In this document: in pieces, positions 34,201 to 40,200 of the stretch | Layout: the number at the start of each line of letters is the position of its first letter | Numbering within the stretch: position 1 is the first letter of the stretch | Assembly (NCBI GenBank): GCA_000802095.1 | Contig: JUEB01000032.1 | Span: forward strand, 1-44,554 | Source of the DNA: Peptococcaceae bacterium BICA1-7 | GTDB lineage: Bacteria; Bacillota; Desulfotomaculia; Desulfotomaculales; Desulfocucumaceae | Direction: 5' to 3' | Length of the DNA: 44,554 bases | Position numbers and translations under genes: made by a program | Notes under the pieces: generated by a model | Databases searched by the model: none | What the model was told of the DNA's origin: nothing | What the model saw: the letters and a program-made list of their open reading frames with translations, nothing else

Positions 34201-37200
34201 TGGAAAACGATACCTATGCCAACAAAGAAACAGCCATCGTCTCCAACTTCCCCGGAGACGAAGCAGAATTCTACTATCTGGCAGCCCAGGTACGGGGCGG
34301 AGTAGCCATCACAAACCCCTCCCCAGATACTCCCATCTATGGTGTCAAAGCCGAAATAGATAATACGGGCAGCGGACTTCCGGAGGGCACCTTCTTATTG
34401 AAAACTCCTGCCGGAAGAGTAGGTTCCAGGGAACTGGGAAGCCTCAATCCCGGGGACATAAAGGATATCATCTGGGTCGCCTCCACCGAAAACTTCTATT
34501 ATAAGGCCATCCTTGGCGCGCCGGATGCTGATGGAACCTTCACAGTAAGCTTCCCGGCAGGTGTGACGGTTACGGAAGAGAATATCAAGGCCTGGATCAG
34601 TGAAGTAGATTATTTCGGAAACGGCTACCTCAGTAAGGTCACCTATGATGAGGATACAAGCACGGGTCTCTTCAAAACCACGGTCAAAAACGAAACCGGC
34701 GCCTACATTATGCCATCCAGGGATGTGCCCATTTATACGGAGGAAACGGAGTTTGACTTTACCCTCAGAATCAGCGGTACAGCGACCATCTCTGAAACCC
34801 CTGAAGCCCTTACTTGCGAAATTCCTGTCAGAGTCCGCTACCTGCCCGGGGCAGCCTATCTGGAAGAGGATGCCCGCGGCATCAGCAGGCTCACTACCAA
34901 ATATTCAGGTCTCTTCGCCGGAACAGCTGTCAAGGATAACAAAGACTTCAGCCGCAGCTTCATTTCCAGATTCACAAGCACTGTTAATCAACCTGAACGG
35001 CTGGGGGATGCTTTGAGCGATTTCGGATTTGCCCAGGATGTCTCCATGGAAAAACAAAGCACCAAACTCAACTTCAGATTAAAGAATCCAACGGATACAG
35101 ACTACATGCAGAACCTTATAATTACCCTCAAGGTTTCAGACGGTATGCCTAATCCTGATGGGACTTTGGGAGCCGGTTCGCGTATCCTCACCTCCCTCGC
35201 CGAACCTACCGTGAATATTAGACAAACAGGCAGCGGAGGGAATACACACTTCGATGAACAAACCGGAAGTCTGACGGTAGATGAGCTGGCACCCGGGGAA
35301 GAGCTCCAGGTTGACTTCGTCATCATCCCCCCGGAAGGCCTGGGATCCTACTCCCGTGATTTGGCAGAAACCTTTGCGGACTATGCCGATCTCTTTGGAA
35401 GCCAGACCCTGGGTGTGGATAAGATTTACTCTTGGCTGGAATACAGCTTCCATCAAGGAAGCTCCTCCAAGTTCGACATGGGTCTGATGTCCGAAGGCGA
35501 TGCCGGAGAATCCGTCAGCGGTATAACCTCTGTCAGAAGTCAGGATGTGGCACCTCCGCCCAAGGTCTATCTGAGCTATGAGCTGGTGAACACGGATACA
35601 GAGGATCACTACGTCCTGAAGGTAAACGCCACCAACGTAGGAGAAGGGACGGCCTATGGACTGACAGTATCCCCGCCGAACATCCCCTCGGCAGGTGGTG
35701 TGGCAAAGGTCATCAGAAGCTCCTCCTACAAGACAGGATTCAACTGGAGCGGCGGAGATCTGTTGCTGGGGGATCTGGCTCCCGGTGAAACAACCTATGG
35801 GGAATTCACAATCTTTGCCCCCGGCGTCAAGGATTGGACGAATCTGCCCGGCCTGGCGGTCAAAACCAGCCAAAAAGGCAATGTCGTCATAGCTCCCCTG
35901 AGCATCCAAAAATATAATAACAAAGAATTTACAGCAATCATCGATGAGATCATTAAGGAACTCGACGCCATGCACGGCAACATTGACGGAACTATTAACA
36001 AAGTGGGGAGCGGCCTGGCTGACTCCATCATCGCCACGGATGACTACTTCGTCAATGTCATGGTCGCAGAAGCCATGACCTATGGAATGGAATCCATTTC
36101 CAAGATGGCCTCAATGGTCTCCGCCATCAAAGGGTGGCAGGAATCTTACGAAAAACTCTATACCGGGCTGACCAAACTGGGTGACAAGTTCAAGAAGGAA
36201 GACGCGGATAAACTGGCCGGTCTGACCCCTCAGGAATTTGCCATACTCAGCGGGGAAGCTAAACAAGTGAAGGAGTCCGTCGACAACGTTGAAGAACTGC
36301 TGAAAACGAGCAATGAAGCCCAGTCCAGACTTGATAAGCTGACCCAATGGGTGGGAACAGTTAATTGGGAAGAGCAGTTTGGAAATCTCGGTGAATACAC
36401 AGCACACGCAGTCAAGGCCCTGTCCCATATTGCAGGAGCAAAAGACGAACTGACGGAATATGAACAGAAAATAAAATCGTCCTTCGAAAACGCCAACAAA
36501 GCTACCGAGGCAGGAAAGTCAGCAGCCAAGGCAGCGGATGAAACTAGCAGGAAGGCGCAACATGCTCTGGCAGAGGGCTACAGACTAAAAGCAGCCCAGG
36601 ACATGAAGGCGGCCTTGGAGCTTTACGGCAAGCTGTACAAGAAAGCAGAGGAAACCAAGGAACAAAAAGCCACCGACAGTCTGCGCAAATTGAATGCCCA
36701 GGGGCAGTCCATAACCCAAACTTCCAATGCCCTGGCCGCGGCCTCGGTGAGTAACGCCCAGAAGGTCACTGCACTGGGTACCAGCATCATGATGACCAAA
36801 TACCTCCTGCAGGGAAATTCTACCGATAAGATATTGCTGCGCAAGGGCACAGACATCACCTTGGAAGCCCTGTTGGGAATAAACTCTGATCAGATCCTTT
36901 CGATTCTCAACACAGTGGATAAGAATGGCGTCTTGAGTATGGCAACCCTTACAACCGCCCTCGACCAACTGGATAAGGCAACCTTCAAGCTAGGTGAGTT
37001 TTCTGATACCTTAATAGCCATAGGAGACGGCATGCAGATGAAGGAGATCGGATCCTACGCCCCGCTGTGGGTGAAGGACATTGGAAATCTGCCCAGATTA
37101 GCTAAGCAGACTGACCTGTCAGAAGAGGCTTTAGCCGATCTTCTGCTGGGCACACTTCATAACCGAAGGGATGTTGGAGGAGATACGGATCAGTTCATCT

Positions 37201-40200
37201 CAGATTTCCAACAGGAGTTGAGCAACTATTCCACTAACAACGATAAGATTGAATTCCTGGTGGAAACCGCCGTCAGTGCAATGAACGTTCCCATTGTCGA
37301 TAGTGAAGCCTATTATGCTAAGATGACCGAACTTCAGGAAGCCGGCTATTCCCCTCTGGCAGCCTATAACACGGCCACCACGGAAGCCGTGCGCTACATG
37401 GAGATGAATGAGTTATCCACCAACGCTCAACAGGTGCTTCTGGAAACCAAAGCCCTCCTGGAAGGCTACAAACGTTCCAAAAATCCGGATACCGCCTACT
37501 ATCCGGCACAGGTGCTCTTGGATTACGTAAAAAGCCTGAATAAGCAGCTGGAGTACACCTACGCGAACCGGGATGCAGAAGGAAATCTGGTTACCCTCCC
37601 CGACAGCCGCCTAGGCAGATATCGTAACATCTGGATTTACAAAGGGGTGGACGGTCAGCTGGTGCCTGAACAAATGAAATTCGGCGAGCTTTACCAGTCG
37701 TTAAATCAGCTGAATTCAGCCTTGGCCAAAGGGTACACTGATGTGGCTTCTCGTTGGACACTCAATATGCTTAAAGCTCAGGTCACATCCTCGGCTGTCC
37801 TCGGAACCGCAGTTTCCTTTGGCAGCGGAACGGCAATGGCAGGCGCAGGCCTTGTCCTAGATCTAGCCAATAAGTTAGGGGATGCGGTGGTAGGTCCCTG
37901 GGCCAAGTCCCTGGATGAGTCGGACAATTCTTCTGCCCAGCAGATGGCAAGAGCATCCGCCAATGTTTACATCCATTCCGGCCTGGCAGCGGCCAGGGGA
38001 TACGAGGCTGCAAAATCCGTCAACTCCGTCTTCACAGCTGTTGACCAGTGGAAAAAGATCGATCCGCCAATCCCTGTAACCGTACTTGGAATCGACGTAA
38101 CCGACATCACAGTTGGGGACAATGAGGAGTTCGGCAGAGGCAGGGCAGTGATCAATGTCCGCAACGATCATACGGGTGAAATCAAGATTGCCCCTCGGAT
38201 ACAGATCATGGATGGAAACGGCATAATTTACAATGCCTCCATATCCGAGGCCATGGTCCCAGCCGGTGCAAGCAGACAGTTCACCACCGAAATCACAGCA
38301 CCCAAAGCAACCCTCAGGGATCCCGCAGGTTTCGACCTGTATGTAAGCTTCGAATTATCTGAGCCCTCCTCCATGTCCATAGCAGGGCTCCACGGACCCT
38401 ATGTGAAGCATTTCATGGCCGGCTCGGAAGCTCAGATCTCAGCCATGCGCACACACTACGATTACACCATTCCCCGCAGCGGCTATCTGGGAGGAGAAGG
38501 AAATCCTGCCAGTGAAACAATCACCATAACTGCAAAACCAGGTATGGCTGAGCTGAGAATTCTGCTGGCAGCCCTCGATGGAAGCCCTATCACCATGAAT
38601 GTATCCGGGGCAGGCCTGGGCACGGATGCAGAGCTCCGCAGCCTGGTAAATGAAGGGGATCTATGGGTAATCAAGGATCCAACGGGGGACTACACAATAA
38701 CCCTTCAGGGCTCGGCTGTTGAAGCCTTCTACACCCTGCAGATAGGGCAGCTCCCCGATCTGGGTACTGTGTTTGACCTGGTTCCGCCGGGAACCCTTTG
38801 GGCACAGGGCATTGCGGCAGAAGGAGGCACCCAGGATCTAGAGACGGAAATACCCATTTATGTAAGCTCCGGAAATGAGGGCCTGAGCAATGTGAGCTTT
38901 GAGGTTACAAGCTTTACAGACCCGGATGGAACGGATCTGGAACTACCCGCCCTAAGCACCCGGATCTATGGTAAGACTCTGGAAGAAAGTATTGATTTTT
39001 CTGTAACCTCAGGTGACGGGAAAGTGTTCTTGCCCAAGTTCACCCTGCCGAAAAATCTGGTTGAAGGCAGCTATACTCTAGGTCTCGAAGTCACGGTCTC
39101 CGGAAACCAGCTTAACGGCAATCTAGACAGCATCTTAACCGCGGGAGATCAAGGAACTCCCTGGATGAGGAACCCAGACGGCAGTTACAAGCGTATCCTT
39201 AGCCTTGCCACGGAAATAAGAGCAGCTAAAGATATCACTGTTCCCGATTCAATTCTCTATAACGGTGCAGAGATTCCAGAAAGCGGAACCATCACCTTGA
39301 GCAGCCAGGACAGTGAACTCAGCGTGACTGGAACCATGGCGACTGACCAACTCGCTGTGCTCTTCGTGGATGACCTGCCAGTGAATATCTTCGTACCAGA
39401 CAGCTTCGGAAACTTCAGTGGTTCCTACATTTTCGCTCCCAAATCGGGAACCTATAAGGTTTATCTGAAGGGTGCCGACTACAGTGCTAATTACAGCAGT
39501 ACCACAACCCCCGAATTTACTGTCCAGGCGCTGCTCCCCACGGATGAGATTTCACCGGAGATCACACTGATCAACCCGGCTGATGGAGCGACGGTGGATA
39601 ATGACCTGGCTAAAATAATCTTTACTGTAACGGATCTGCAAGGAACTGTAGAAACGGTAACCTTAAAACTGGACGGCGTTGATGTCAGCGACGGTATTTA
39701 TCAGGAGGAAAACGGTAGATTTGCCTATGATTTAGTCGGAGGCTTGGACAACGGCAGTCATACTCTGATTATCACCGCACGAGATGACAGCAACAACGGT
39801 AGAACCCTGAATGCTCAGTTCACTTCCAGCGGGCAGTCCATGGTCACCTTCACCTGTGCCAACGGTGAAGGAGCTATCGTGGAGATCATCGGTACCAATA
39901 AGACCGCCACGGTAGTCGATGGAACAGTCGCCTTCGAACTGGCCAACGGGTCTTACAGCTATAGCATCGAGAAAGATGGATTCCAAAAGGTAACAGGAGA
40001 AGTCAAAGTATTCGGAGATACCGCAGTTTCGTTAATCACGCTGATCCCGACCTATACAGTGACCTTCACCGTTATCGAGAAGGAGGGAAGTACGCCAATT
40101 CCCGGCGCAACCATTACTGTCACCACCACTTCCGGAGCATCGAGCACAAGTCTTACCGGAGATGACGGCGCAGCAACTCTGAGCCTGATAAACGGAGACT

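Noticed and set aside
35136-35975. 279-codon open frame on the minus strand inside the giant gene
   Set aside because: It lies wholly antisense to a frame with clear domains, has no ribosome site and no recognisable product. Similar shadows occur throughout the gene because of its codon use.
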